Assembly: GCA_910579965.1 (NCBI GenBank)
Contig: CAJTWF010000026.1
Span: 1 to 33,452 of the forward strand
DNA length: 33,452 bases
Direction of reading: 5' to 3'
Origin: an uncultured Oscillospiraceae bacterium
GTDB taxonomy: Bacteria > Bacillota > Clostridia > Oscillospirales > Oscillospiraceae
The position numbers and the translations under genes were made by a program. Below, one piece after another: positions 22,969 through 29,942 of the stretch. Under the pieces are notes generated by a model. That model had not been told where the DNA came from. It saw nothing but the letters and a program-made list of their open reading frames with translations, and made no database searches. The first letter of the stretch is position 1. The number at the start of each line of letters is the position of its first letter.

Positions 22969-23883
22969 TCAGCGGGCGTACCGCTCAAAAAACCGGAAGG
23001 TCATGGGCCACAGGGCCCCCGCGGTCAGGACCATGAGGAAGTACCGGAGGGCGTGGGCGGCCTGGTGGCCGCCGCACAGGGCCAGCAGGGGCGCCTTCAA
23101 AAGGCTCTTGACCAGCACCACCAGAACCAGTCCGCCCAGCAGCTTCACCAGCTGGCCCCACCAGGGGGCCCGGTTGGGGAACTGGAGCAGCCGGTTGTCA
23201 AAGAGGCACGCCAGCAGCATCCCCCCTACCGCGCCGGCCATGGACCAGGCGTTCTTCACCGCCCCGGCCAGGTTGGCCCCGTCCACGTCCGCCGGGAAGG
23301 GGAACAGCTCCACAAAGGCCACGAAGGCTGCGCTGGCTCCCAGCAGAACCCCCAGGATGACATACATCCGGCCGGGGAACCAGAGGGTGCTCTCAATGAG
23401 GGGGTAGAGGAGGAGCACCAGGGCCGCTGTGACGGCGAAGGACACCCCTACGTCCGCCGGGGTGTGGACCCCCAGGTACATCCTGGACACGCTCACCAGA
23501 ACCAGCAGGACCAGGCACACGCACCGCAGCCACCACCGCCGGGTGAACCGGGCCACGCCGCCGAACACGCCCACCGCGCTCTGGGTGTGGCCGCTGGGGA
23601 AGCTGTACCCGGCGGCCCCGTGCCGGGCGGATTCCACGATGGTGAAATGGGGATCCCGGACCCAGGGCCGGGGGACCCGGCAGACGATCTTCAGCCACTG
23701 GTTGATGAGGGTGCCCGTGAAGCCCACCGCCAGCAGGTAGTATCCCCGCCGCTTGTCCACGCACCAGAACACGAACAGGGCGGCCACCATGAAGAAGGTC
23801 TCCTCCCCCAGGCGGGTGACGAGGCTCATGGCCGCGTCCAGCGCCGGGGTGCGGATGGTCTCAAACCAGTATAACAGCTCCAT
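22969..23883 (-). CDS. PAP2-family membrane phosphatase
   Basis: The 304-residue protein is a membrane phosphatase of the PAP2 superfamily, which dephosphorylates lipid phosphates such as phosphatidate or undecaprenyl pyrophosphate. The three signature motifs are present: KIVCRVPRP (65-73), PSGH (96-99) and SRMYLGVHTPAD (133-144, with His140 and Asp144). About eight hydrophobic segments are visible. The C-terminal 110 residues, with three or four extra membrane spans, go beyond the minimal PAP2 domain, a form common in Clostridia. AGGAGG precedes ATG 23883. It stands alone, with the repeat element upstream. Confidence 0.9.
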   Translation of the reverse strand: MELLYWFETIRTPALDAAMSLVTRLGEETFFMVAALFVFWCVDKRRGYYLLAVGFTGTLINQWLKIVCRVPRPWVRDPHFTIVESARHGAAGYSFPSGHTQSAVGVFGGVARFTRRWWLRCVCLVLLVLVSVSRMYLGVHTPADVGVSFAVTAALVLLLYPLIESTLWFPGRMYVILGVLLGASAAFVAFVELFPFPADVDGANLAGAVKNAWSMAGAVGGMLLACLFDNRLLQFPNRAPWWGQLVKLLGGLVLVVLVKSLLKAPLLALCGGHQAAHALRYFLMVLTAGALWPMTFRFFERYAR

Positions 23884-23948
23884 TTGCGGGGTCCTCCTTG
23901 GCAGAATTTTCTTATATATTATAGTATAGATGGGACGCGGACGCAAGG

Positions 23949-23980
23949 GCGGCGGGGAAAGATTTTTCTCTCCCCGCCGC
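23949..23980. other. GC-rich hairpin upstream of the PAP2 gene
   Basis: GCGGCGGGGA (23949-23958) pairs perfectly with TCCCCGCCGC (23971-23980) around a 12-base AT-rich loop. There is no U-tract on the minus strand. It lies between the dispersed element and the PAP2 promoter region and could limit read-through. Confidence 0.45.
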
Positions 23981-23983
23981 TCC

Positions 23984-24226
23984 TCAGAGCCTGTTTCATA
24001 TCTCGACGTGTGCGGATTGGTGAGCGGATTTTTTGCCTTGCAAGGCAAAAATCCGCAGGCATCCTGACGGATGGCAAGGAACGATTGTGCAATGACCGCA
24101 TCGAGCGGTCATGCACAATTCAATTCTGCACGGCCCCTCGATGGGGCCGTTGCAGAATCTATAACGCGGTCAAGGCGGAAAATACGCCGCCAAGACGGGC
24201 GCGGGGAGATATGAAACAGGCTCTTA
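23984..24226. mobile_element. MITE-like element with 19-21-bp terminal inverted repeats
   Basis: AGAGCCTGTTTCATATCTC (23986-24004) is repeated in perfect inversion at 24206-24224; including two outer bases the ends agree at 20 of 21. The 243-bp interior has no coding region but three hairpins. They are TGCCTTGCAAGGCA (about 24033-24046), a stem pairing ATTGTGCA/TGACCGC with GCGGTCA/TGCACAAT (about 24084-24119), and a stem pairing ATTCTGCA/CGGCCCC with GGGGCCG/TGCAGAAT (about 24124-24158); the last two carry one bulged A each. A second copy's end is at 4-55. The right terminus supplies the stop codon of the gene at 24224-24586. It fills the 340-base gene-free gap with the GC hairpin at 23949-23980. 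Confidence 0.75.
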
Positions 24227-24586
24227 GAACGCGATATACAGATCCATGCGCACCTGGCCGCCGGCCAGCTCCACCTGGGCCCGGTCCAGCATCTGGCCCA
24301 CCAGGGCCATTTCGCTGTCGCTGGTGTACTGGTCCTCCCCGGCCAGCTCCCAGTAGGTCTCCACCAGGGCCGGGTTCCGCACCGCCGGCTGGAGCAGGCT
24401 TGCCATGCGTTCGATGCCCGGCAGGGCCTCCGGGGCTACGGCGGCCTCGATGGTCAGCCGCAGTCCCGCCTCCTCCCGGATCAGCCGCAGGACGATCTCC
24501 CGGCAGCCCGCCAGCAGCAGGGCGTGGTTGAGCTCGCTGATGATGTGGTTCATCCTCCGGCGGGCCATGTGCATACGTTTTTTCAT
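24224..24586 (-). CDS. Hypothetical protein linked to DUF1576
   Basis: I do not recognise this 120-residue protein. It starts with a basic stretch (MKKRMHMARRRMNHIISELNHALL) followed by a hydrophobic-polar pattern suggesting a soluble alpha/beta domain. A recognisable segment is CREIVLRLIREEAGLRLTIEAAV. A conserved-looking C-terminal part reads WELAGEDQYTSDSEMALVGQMLD. There is no membrane span or known motif. It begins seven bases after the DUF1576 stop, so the two are co-transcribed and may act together. Its TAA stop lies in the end of the repeat element at 23984-24226, so the native C-terminus may have been slightly altered by the insertion. Confidence 0.7.
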   Translation of the reverse strand: MKKRMHMARRRMNHIISELNHALLLAGCREIVLRLIREEAGLRLTIEAAVAPEALPGIERMASLLQPAVRNPALVETYWELAGEDQYTSDSEMALVGQMLDRAQVELAGGQVRMDLYIAF

Positions 24587-24593
24587 AGTTGAT

Positions 24594-25868
24594 TTACTCC
24601 TCTGCCGGCTCCGGTTTCACCGCCTCGATGATAGGCACCAGCAGGATGCAGACCAGACCCGCTGCGAAGCCGTTGTTGTACAGGTTCATCCCCCCGTGGA
24701 GGATGCTGGTATTTTGAACAATGGTCATGTGGACAAATCCGGCGATGACGCCCCAGTGCCACCCGAACTGGCCGGCAATGGGGGCCAGACAGGTGCACAG
24801 CAGCGTGGCCAGCAGCACCCCCGGGGAGGTGATGGGCACCTGGATCATCAGCAGGGCCGCCAGCACCGCCCCGGCCATCACCGGCAGCACGTTGCGGGGA
24901 TGCTTGCCGAAGGCCCCGAACCCGGTCATGGCGAACAGGCAGCACACCAGGGGCCCGTTGAGCCGTACGTCCTGGGGATACAGGGCCAGCAGGTAGAGAA
25001 AGCCCATGGACCCCACCAGGGCCATGTTCACCAGGGTCCGGCCCGGGCCGTCCAGGATGACGAAATCCGCCACCGCACGGCCGGAGTGGCGCAGCACCCG
25101 GCCGTAGTCCTTCAGGCTCCGGCAGCCCAGGACCACGCCCCAGGCGAAAAGGCCCCCCAGCAGCGCGGTCATCATAAGGCACAGCAGCAGATGGCCCTCC
25201 CGGCTCCAGCTGCCCAGGGCGTCGAACTCCACGCCAAAGCCCTTGAGGACGCTGGCCATGCCCAGACCCAGTATGCCCGCGGCAAAGCCCACGTTATACA
25301 GGTTGTAGCCCTGGTGGACGCGGGTGGTGAAGCGGGCGATGGCGGGCAGCAGAAAGCCGATGATGAGCCCGCACACGCTCATGGCCAGCCACCGGAATCC
25401 GGGCTGCACCCGGACCATGAGGAAGCTGACCATGGGGGCCAGACAGGTGCCGTAGAGGGTCAGGTAGATGTACTTGGCAAAGCTCTCCCGCCGGTAGAGG
25501 GCGTGAAGCCAGCCGCCCGCCACAATAGGGCAGATGTTGAGGAGGTTTTTCCCCAGCAGGGCAAAGCCGGCCATGAGAAACAGGCAGGCCAGGGAGGCCC
25601 CCGTGTAGGGCAGCCTCATCCACCGCAGCAGCCCCATGCTCAAAAGCAGCACCAGGGCCGCGTTGAGCAGGGCCCCGCCCGCCCCGCCGGTGGCCACGGG
25701 GTCCGTGATGAGGCCCGTCTCGCTGATCTGGATCTGCCAGAAGCCGGTGAACAGGGACAGATTGGGCTGGGCCAGGACCGCGCACACCAGCAGCAGTCCC
25801 ACAATGGCCAGCATCACCCGCTCCAGCTCTCCAACAGGCCGCTTCTCCCGCTCTCGATCGCCCCCCAT
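24594..25868 (-). CDS. DUF1576 multi-pass membrane protein with internal duplication
   Basis: The 424-residue protein has about ten to twelve hydrophobic segments and matches DUF1576 membrane proteins of Clostridia, whose function is unknown. Two halves repeat each other: GFALLGKN (101-108) with GFGAFGKH (317-324), GTCLAPM (140-146) with CTCLAPI (358-364), and HQGYNLYNVGFAAG (185-198) with HGGMNLYNNGFAAG (391-404). Duplicated membrane halves of this kind are typical of channels and transporters, so a transport role is plausible but not shown. GGAGG precedes ATG 25868; codons upstream in frame are not supported. It forms a pair with the 120-aa gene downstream. Confidence 0.8.
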   Translation of the reverse strand: MGGDREREKRPVGELERVMLAIVGLLLVCAVLAQPNLSLFTGFWQIQISETGLITDPVATGGAGGALLNAALVLLLSMGLLRWMRLPYTGASLACLFLMAGFALLGKNLLNICPIVAGGWLHALYRRESFAKYIYLTLYGTCLAPMVSFLMVRVQPGFRWLAMSVCGLIIGFLLPAIARFTTRVHQGYNLYNVGFAAGILGLGMASVLKGFGVEFDALGSWSREGHLLLCLMMTALLGGLFAWGVVLGCRSLKDYGRVLRHSGRAVADFVILDGPGRTLVNMALVGSMGFLYLLALYPQDVRLNGPLVCCLFAMTGFGAFGKHPRNVLPVMAGAVLAALLMIQVPITSPGVLLATLLCTCLAPIAGQFGWHWGVIAGFVHMTIVQNTSILHGGMNLYNNGFAAGLVCILLVPIIEAVKPEPAEE

Positions 25869-25993
25869 AAGCCGCCTCCCCGTATTTGATAGCTTTAGTT
25901 TATACAAGAACGGGCCGTTTGGCAAGAGCATTTTTCATTTTTCCCAGGAAAATCCATTTCTGCCGCAATAGCCGGACCCTTGCGGGCGCTGCC

Positions 25994-26030
25994 GCCCCTA
26001 CAGGAGGCTGCCCTTTTCGGAAAATGATTT
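25994..26030. repeat. Palindromic GC-rich repeat, copy 3 (tail region)
   Basis: GCCCCTACAGGAGGCTGC is identical to 10141-10158, and the following TTTTCG-n-AAAATG matches too. The preceding GCGGGCGCTGCCGCCC (25982-25997) is a dyad in the place of the hairpin of copy 1. It lies between the DUF1576 gene and ylmC. Confidence 0.65.
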
Positions 26031-26053
26031 TCTTTTCCTTGATTTTCCGGCGC

Positions 26054-26344
26054 TCAGAACAGGGACCGGCGGCGGCGTCTCCGGTCCTGGTAGGGCGGGC
26101 GGCGCTCGGCGGGCTTGTCGATGAGGATGATATCGTCCCCGATCTGCTTGATGCACTCCCAGGGGATGTAGAACTCCTCCCCCCGGCCAAAGAGGCCGAA
26201 GAACCGGCAGGGGCCCGGTACGATCAGCGCCGCCACCCGGCCCTCCGGCAGCATCACCTCCACATCCCCCACAAAGCCCAGCCGGCAGCCGTCGCAGATG
26301 TTGATGACCTCCTTATAGCGAAGCTCCACCATTCTGCACTGCAT
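26054..26344 (-). CDS. YlmC/YmxH-family sporulation protein (PRC-barrel)
   Basis: The 96-residue protein has the full YlmC/YmxH pattern: ELRYKEVINICDGCRLGFVGDVEV (about 7-30), AALIVPGPCRFFGLFGRGEEF and IPWECIKQIGDDIILID, forming a PRC-barrel. These small proteins occur in endospore formers and are annotated as sporulation proteins; their exact role is not established. The ATG at 26344 is placed seven bases after GGAGGT; an ATG three codons earlier is too close to that site. The C-terminal RRRRRRSLF is a very basic tail that could bind nucleic acid or membrane. Confidence 0.85.
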   Translation of the reverse strand: MQCRMVELRYKEVINICDGCRLGFVGDVEVMLPEGRVAALIVPGPCRFFGLFGRGEEFYIPWECIKQIGDDIILIDKPAERRPPYQDRRRRRRSLF

Positions 26345-26386
26345 GGTCATCACCTCCGCAAGAGTGTATGAGCGGAGGTGGATGTC

Positions 26387-27826
26387 CTATTCAGCCGCGG
26401 GCCAGCCCATGTGCTGCCGCGCCGCGCTGGTGAGCCAGCGGCCCCGCAGCAGGCGGATGAGGAAGATGACGCCGGTGACGCACAGCTCCACGCACATGGC
26501 CAGCCACACGCCCGCCAGGCCGATCCGGGGGGCCAGGAAGGCGGCCATGGTCAGCCGCACCCCCCACATGCTCACCAGATTCATCACGCAGGGCACCAGG
26601 GTGTCCCCCGCCCCCCGCAGGGCCCCCGCCGCCACAATGGCCGCGGCGAACAGCGGCTCCGCAAAGGCCTCGATGCGCAGCACATAGGCCCCCAGCTCCC
26701 GGATGGCCGGGTCCGGGGTCAGCAGGGTGAACATCCAGGGCGCGGCCAGGAACATGACAACGCCCATGCAGCTCATCACCGCCATCCCCAGGGCCGTACT
26801 CAGCCGGGCGAACCGCTTGGACAGATCCAGCCGCTGGGCCCCGATGCTCTGGCCCACCAGGGTGGTGGCGGCGGAGCCGATGCCGTAGCCGGGCATGTAG
26901 CAGAAGCCCTCCGCCGTCACGGCCAGGGAGTTGGCCGCCACCGCCACCGTGCCCAGGGGGGCCACGATCCGGGTGCTGACGATCTGGGCCCCGCTGAGGA
27001 TGACCCGCTCCAGGGCCAGGGGCAGGGAGAGCCGGGCCGCCGTGCGCAGGCAGCTGCGCTCAAACCGCCAGGGCACCCCCCGCTCCAGCCGCAGCACGGG
27101 GGAGCGGAAGCACAGGAAAAAGAGCATGAGAAGGGCCGTGACCACCTCGGCGGCGGCGGTGCCCAGGGCAGCCCCCGCCACCCCCAGTCCGGCCCCGGGC
27201 AGGGGCAGGGCCCAGCGCCCCAGGGTCACGGTCCGGGCGGGGAAGATGAGCAGGGTGTTGAACACCACGTCCAGGGTACACAGCAGGATGTTCAGGGCGC
27301 TGGGGGTGCGCATGTCCCCGCTGCACTGGAGCATGCCGCCGGCGGTCTGCCGCAGCAGCACAAAGGGCAGGGCGCAGGCGTAGATGAAAAAGTACCGGGA
27401 GCTGTCCGGGCACACGTCCGCCGCGCCCCCCAGCCAGCGGGGCAGTCCGCCGCTGATGAACACGCCCGCCAGGGACAGGAGCGCGCCCCACAGCAGGGCC
27501 GCCATGAGCCCCTGGCGCACCACGCTCTGGGCCTCCGCCCGGCGGCCGCCGCCGATGAGATGGGCGATCTGCACGGAGAAGCCCGTCACCATGGCGATGC
27601 ACAGGCCGCCAAAGAGCCAGGTGGTGCTGGCCACCAGGCCGATGGCCGCCGTGGCGTTGGCCCCCAGGGAGCCCACCATGGCGGAGTCGATGTAGTTCAT
27701 GGCCGTGGAGCTGACCTCCGCCAGAATGGCCGGCACGCTCAGCCGCAGCACCAGGGCCATCTGCTCGGCCAGGGTGGGCGCGGCCTCGGGCCCCAGCCAC
27801 CGGCTCCAATCCAGTTCCTTTGTCAT
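26387..27826 (-). CDS. MATE-family multidrug/sodium antiporter
   Basis: The 479-residue protein has twelve hydrophobic segments in two similar halves, as in MATE exporters that extrude organic cations in exchange for sodium or protons. Family hallmarks are the N-terminal LRLSVPAILAEVSSTAMNYIDSAMVGSLGANATAAIGL and, in the second half, LPLALERVILSGAQIVSTRIVAPLGTVAVAANSLA with GIGSAATTLVGQSIGA. It is the NorM/DinF-like type; the substrate cannot be predicted. ATG 27826 is chosen behind GGAGG; the frame is open 43 codons further up without family similarity. It runs toward ylmC on the same strand with a 42-nt gap. Confidence 0.9.
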   Translation of the reverse strand: MTKELDWSRWLGPEAAPTLAEQMALVLRLSVPAILAEVSSTAMNYIDSAMVGSLGANATAAIGLVASTTWLFGGLCIAMVTGFSVQIAHLIGGGRRAEAQSVVRQGLMAALLWGALLSLAGVFISGGLPRWLGGAADVCPDSSRYFFIYACALPFVLLRQTAGGMLQCSGDMRTPSALNILLCTLDVVFNTLLIFPARTVTLGRWALPLPGAGLGVAGAALGTAAAEVVTALLMLFFLCFRSPVLRLERGVPWRFERSCLRTAARLSLPLALERVILSGAQIVSTRIVAPLGTVAVAANSLAVTAEGFCYMPGYGIGSAATTLVGQSIGAQRLDLSKRFARLSTALGMAVMSCMGVVMFLAAPWMFTLLTPDPAIRELGAYVLRIEAFAEPLFAAAIVAAGALRGAGDTLVPCVMNLVSMWGVRLTMAAFLAPRIGLAGVWLAMCVELCVTGVIFLIRLLRGRWLTSAARQHMGWPAAE

Positions 27827-27896
27827 ATGCCCTCGCCTCCTTTGGGATGATCTCGCCCCAGTATACCAGCAGAAGGGGTCCGTGGCAAGGGATTTT

Positions 27897-28889
27897 TCAA
27901 ATTTTGTCCTCTTCTGGAGGACACAGGCGAAATCCGGGGAAATATTTCTCCGCAAAGCCCACCCGCTCCACCTGGAAGGCCCGGCCCCGGAGGTAGTTGA
28001 GGGGCCCCGCGTCCGTGGGGAAGTCGAAGCGGAGGCAGCAGCTGTACAGGGCCTGCCGGGTCTCCCCGTACCGGCGGTTGACCTCCCCCCGGCCGTACTT
28101 GCCGTCCCCCAGCAGGGGGTGGCCCGCGTCGGCGAAGCAGGCCCGGATCTGGTGGGTCCGGCCGGTGAACAGCTCCGCCTCCACCAGGCTCAACTCCCCC
28201 CGGACCTGGAGGGTGCGGTAGCCGGTGACGGCGGACCTGCCCCCGGGCACCGGCCGGCGGTAGACCGCAACCTGCTTCTTGCCCTCGTCCTTCACCAGGA
28301 ACCGCTCCAGCCGCCCCTGGGCCGGGTCCATCCGGCCCAGGACCGCGCAGAGATACCGCTTGGTGATCTCCCGGTCCCGGATCTTGGCCGTCAGGATCCG
28401 CAGGGCCTCGGCGTTCTTGGCGGCAATGACGATGCCCCCGGTGTTCCGGTCAATGCGGTTGCACAGAGCCGGGGCAAAGGCGTTCTCCCGCCGGGGGTTC
28501 CACTCCCGCTTCTGGTAGAGGTAGGCCTGGATGTGGTTGAGGAGGGTGTTCACCTTCTCCGTCTCGTCGGCGTGGACCACCAGTCCGGGCCGCTTGTCCG
28601 CCAGCAGGAGGTTCTCGTCCTCGTAGAGGATGTTCAGCCGGGGCTGGAAGAGGGTGAGGAAGAGGTTGTCCTCCCGGGGCTGGTCAAAAAACTCGTCGTT
28701 GATGTACAGGCTCAGCACGTCCCCCTCCGCCAGCCGCTGGTCCCGCTGGCAGCGCTGGCCGTTGCACTTCACCCGTTTGATGCGGATATACTTCTGCATG
28801 AGGGCCGGCGGCAGCAGGGGCAGGGCCTTGGACAGAAAGCGGTCCAGCCGCTGGCCCGCGTCGTTTTTCCCGATGGTGAGCTCTCGCAT
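27897..28889 (-). CDS. RluA-family pseudouridine synthase
   Basis: The enzyme isomerises uridine to pseudouridine in rRNA or tRNA. The 330-residue protein has an N-terminal S4 RNA-binding domain (about 10-65, QRLDRFLSKAL and IRIKRVKCNGQR). The catalytic domain carries the active-site Asp147 in NRIDRNTGGIVIAAK, then KRYLCAVLG and the late TGRTHQIRACFADAGHPLLGDGKYG motif. GGAGG lies before ATG 28889. It is divergent from sigG. RluC and RluD types share these motifs, so I do not assign the target site. Confidence 0.92.
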   Translation of the reverse strand: MRELTIGKNDAGQRLDRFLSKALPLLPPALMQKYIRIKRVKCNGQRCQRDQRLAEGDVLSLYINDEFFDQPREDNLFLTLFQPRLNILYEDENLLLADKRPGLVVHADETEKVNTLLNHIQAYLYQKREWNPRRENAFAPALCNRIDRNTGGIVIAAKNAEALRILTAKIRDREITKRYLCAVLGRMDPAQGRLERFLVKDEGKKQVAVYRRPVPGGRSAVTGYRTLQVRGELSLVEAELFTGRTHQIRACFADAGHPLLGDGKYGRGEVNRRYGETRQALYSCCLRFDFPTDAGPLNYLRGRAFQVERVGFAEKYFPGFRLCPPEEDKI

Positions 28890-29039
28890 GGCGTTCCTCC
28901 CGGATGGTTGTTTTTTTATTGTACCCGCATTTTCCCGGTTTGGCAATCCCCGCCGGGCGCTTTCTGGGGAAAATCTGCGCCCCGGCCGCCTGCGGCGGAC
29001 CCGCCTCCGGCCCGCGACAAAACCTCCATTTTTCCTCCC

Positions 29040-29068
29040 GTATAATCTTCCGGCCCAGGGGAAGACTG
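29040..29068 (+). promoter_or_regulatory. Possible SigF-type promoter of sigG
   Basis: GTATA (29040-29044) and GGGAAGACTG (29059-29068) fit the SigF pattern GYATA and GGNRANANTW except for the last base, with a 14-base spacer, slightly short. The implied start near 29075 fits the ribosome binding site at 29086-29094. In Bacillus sigG is transcribed by SigF, so the match is sensible. TATAAT at 29041-29046 is a competing reading as a SigA -10, without a good -35. Confidence 0.4.
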
Positions 29069-29101
29069 GCATTGTAAGTTTTCTCAAGGGAGGGCAAGAG
29101 C

Positions 29102-29872
29102 GTGCAGGGCAAGGTGGAGATCTGCGGAGTAAATACCTCAAAATTAAAGGTGCTGCGCAACGAGGAGACCATGGAGCTGCTGCGCCGGACAAAGGAGGGG
29201 GACAAGCAGGCCCGGGAGGAGCTCATCAGCGGCAACCTGCGGCTGGTGCTGTCGGTGATCCAGCGGTTCGCCAGCCGTGGGGAGAACGCGGACGATCTGT
29301 TCCAGGTGGGCTGCGTGGGGCTCATCAAGGCCATTGATAACTTTGATATCACCCAGCCGGTCCGGTTTTCCACCTACGGCGTGCCCATGATCGTGGGGGA
29401 GATCCGCCGCTACCTCCGGGACAACAGCGCCATCCGGGTCAGCCGCAGCATGCGGGACACGGCCTACAAGGTCATGCAGGCCCGGGAGCGGCTGATGGCC
29501 CAGTCCCAGCGGGAGCCCACGGTGGAGCAGCTGGCGGCGGAGCTGGGTATCCCCCGGGAGGACGTGGTCTTTGCTATGGACGCTATCGTGGACCCGGTGA
29601 GCCTTTTTGAGCCCGTGTACTCCGACGGCGGCGACACGGTGTGCGTCATGGATCAGGTGAAGGACGTGAAGAACACGGACGAACAGTGGCTGGAGCACAT
29701 CGCCCTCAAGGACGCCCTGGACCGTCTGGGGGAGCGGGAGAAGCACATCCTGGCCCTGCGGTTCTACGAGGGCAAGACCCAGATGGAGGTCTCCGCCGAG
29801 GTGGGCATCTCCCAGGCCCAGGTGAGCCGCCTGGAGAAGAACGCCCTGAAGACCATCAAGAAGAATATATGA
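29102..29872 (+). CDS. sigG: Sporulation sigma factor SigG (forespore-specific)
   Basis: SigG directs late gene expression in the forespore after engulfment. The 256-residue protein begins KVEICGVNTSKLKVL, diagnostic of SigG. It has region 2 (NLRLVLSVIQRFASRGENADDLFQVGCVGLIKAIDNFD, then FSTYGVPMIVGEIRRYLRD), region 3 (AYKVMQARERLMAQSQREPTVEQLAAELG) and region 4 with the helix-turn-helix KTQMEVSAEVGISQAQVSRLEKNAL. The start is GTG 29102 behind AAGGGAGG. The spoIIGA and sigE genes that precede sigG in Bacillus are not here; the gene stands alone between rluA-type and nfnB genes. Its presence is the best evidence that the organism sporulates. Confidence 0.96.
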   Translation: MQGKVEICGVNTSKLKVLRNEETMELLRRTKEGDKQAREELISGNLRLVLSVIQRFASRGENADDLFQVGCVGLIKAIDNFDITQPVRFSTYGVPMIVGEIRRYLRDNSAIRVSRSMRDTAYKVMQARERLMAQSQREPTVEQLAAELGIPREDVVFAMDAIVDPVSLFEPVYSDGGDTVCVMDQVKDVKNTDEQWLEHIALKDALDRLGEREKHILALRFYEGKTQMEVSAEVGISQAQVSRLEKNALKTIKKNI

Positions 29873-29878
29873 ATGGGA

Positions 29879-29912
29879 AAGCCCTCGGGCGCGCAGGCGC
29901 GCCCGGGGGCTT
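29879..29912. terminator. Hairpin terminator between sigG and nfnB
   Basis: A stem of about 15 pairs with one G-T wobble pairs AAGCCCTCGGGCGCG (from 29879) with CGCGCCCGGGGGCTT (to 29912) around a four-base loop. It starts seven bases after sigG and lies 31 bases before the end of nfnB, so it serves two convergent genes. The U-tract is weak in both directions. Confidence 0.65.
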
Positions 29913-29942
29913 CATATGTTTCGTATGTACGGAACAGGGCTG

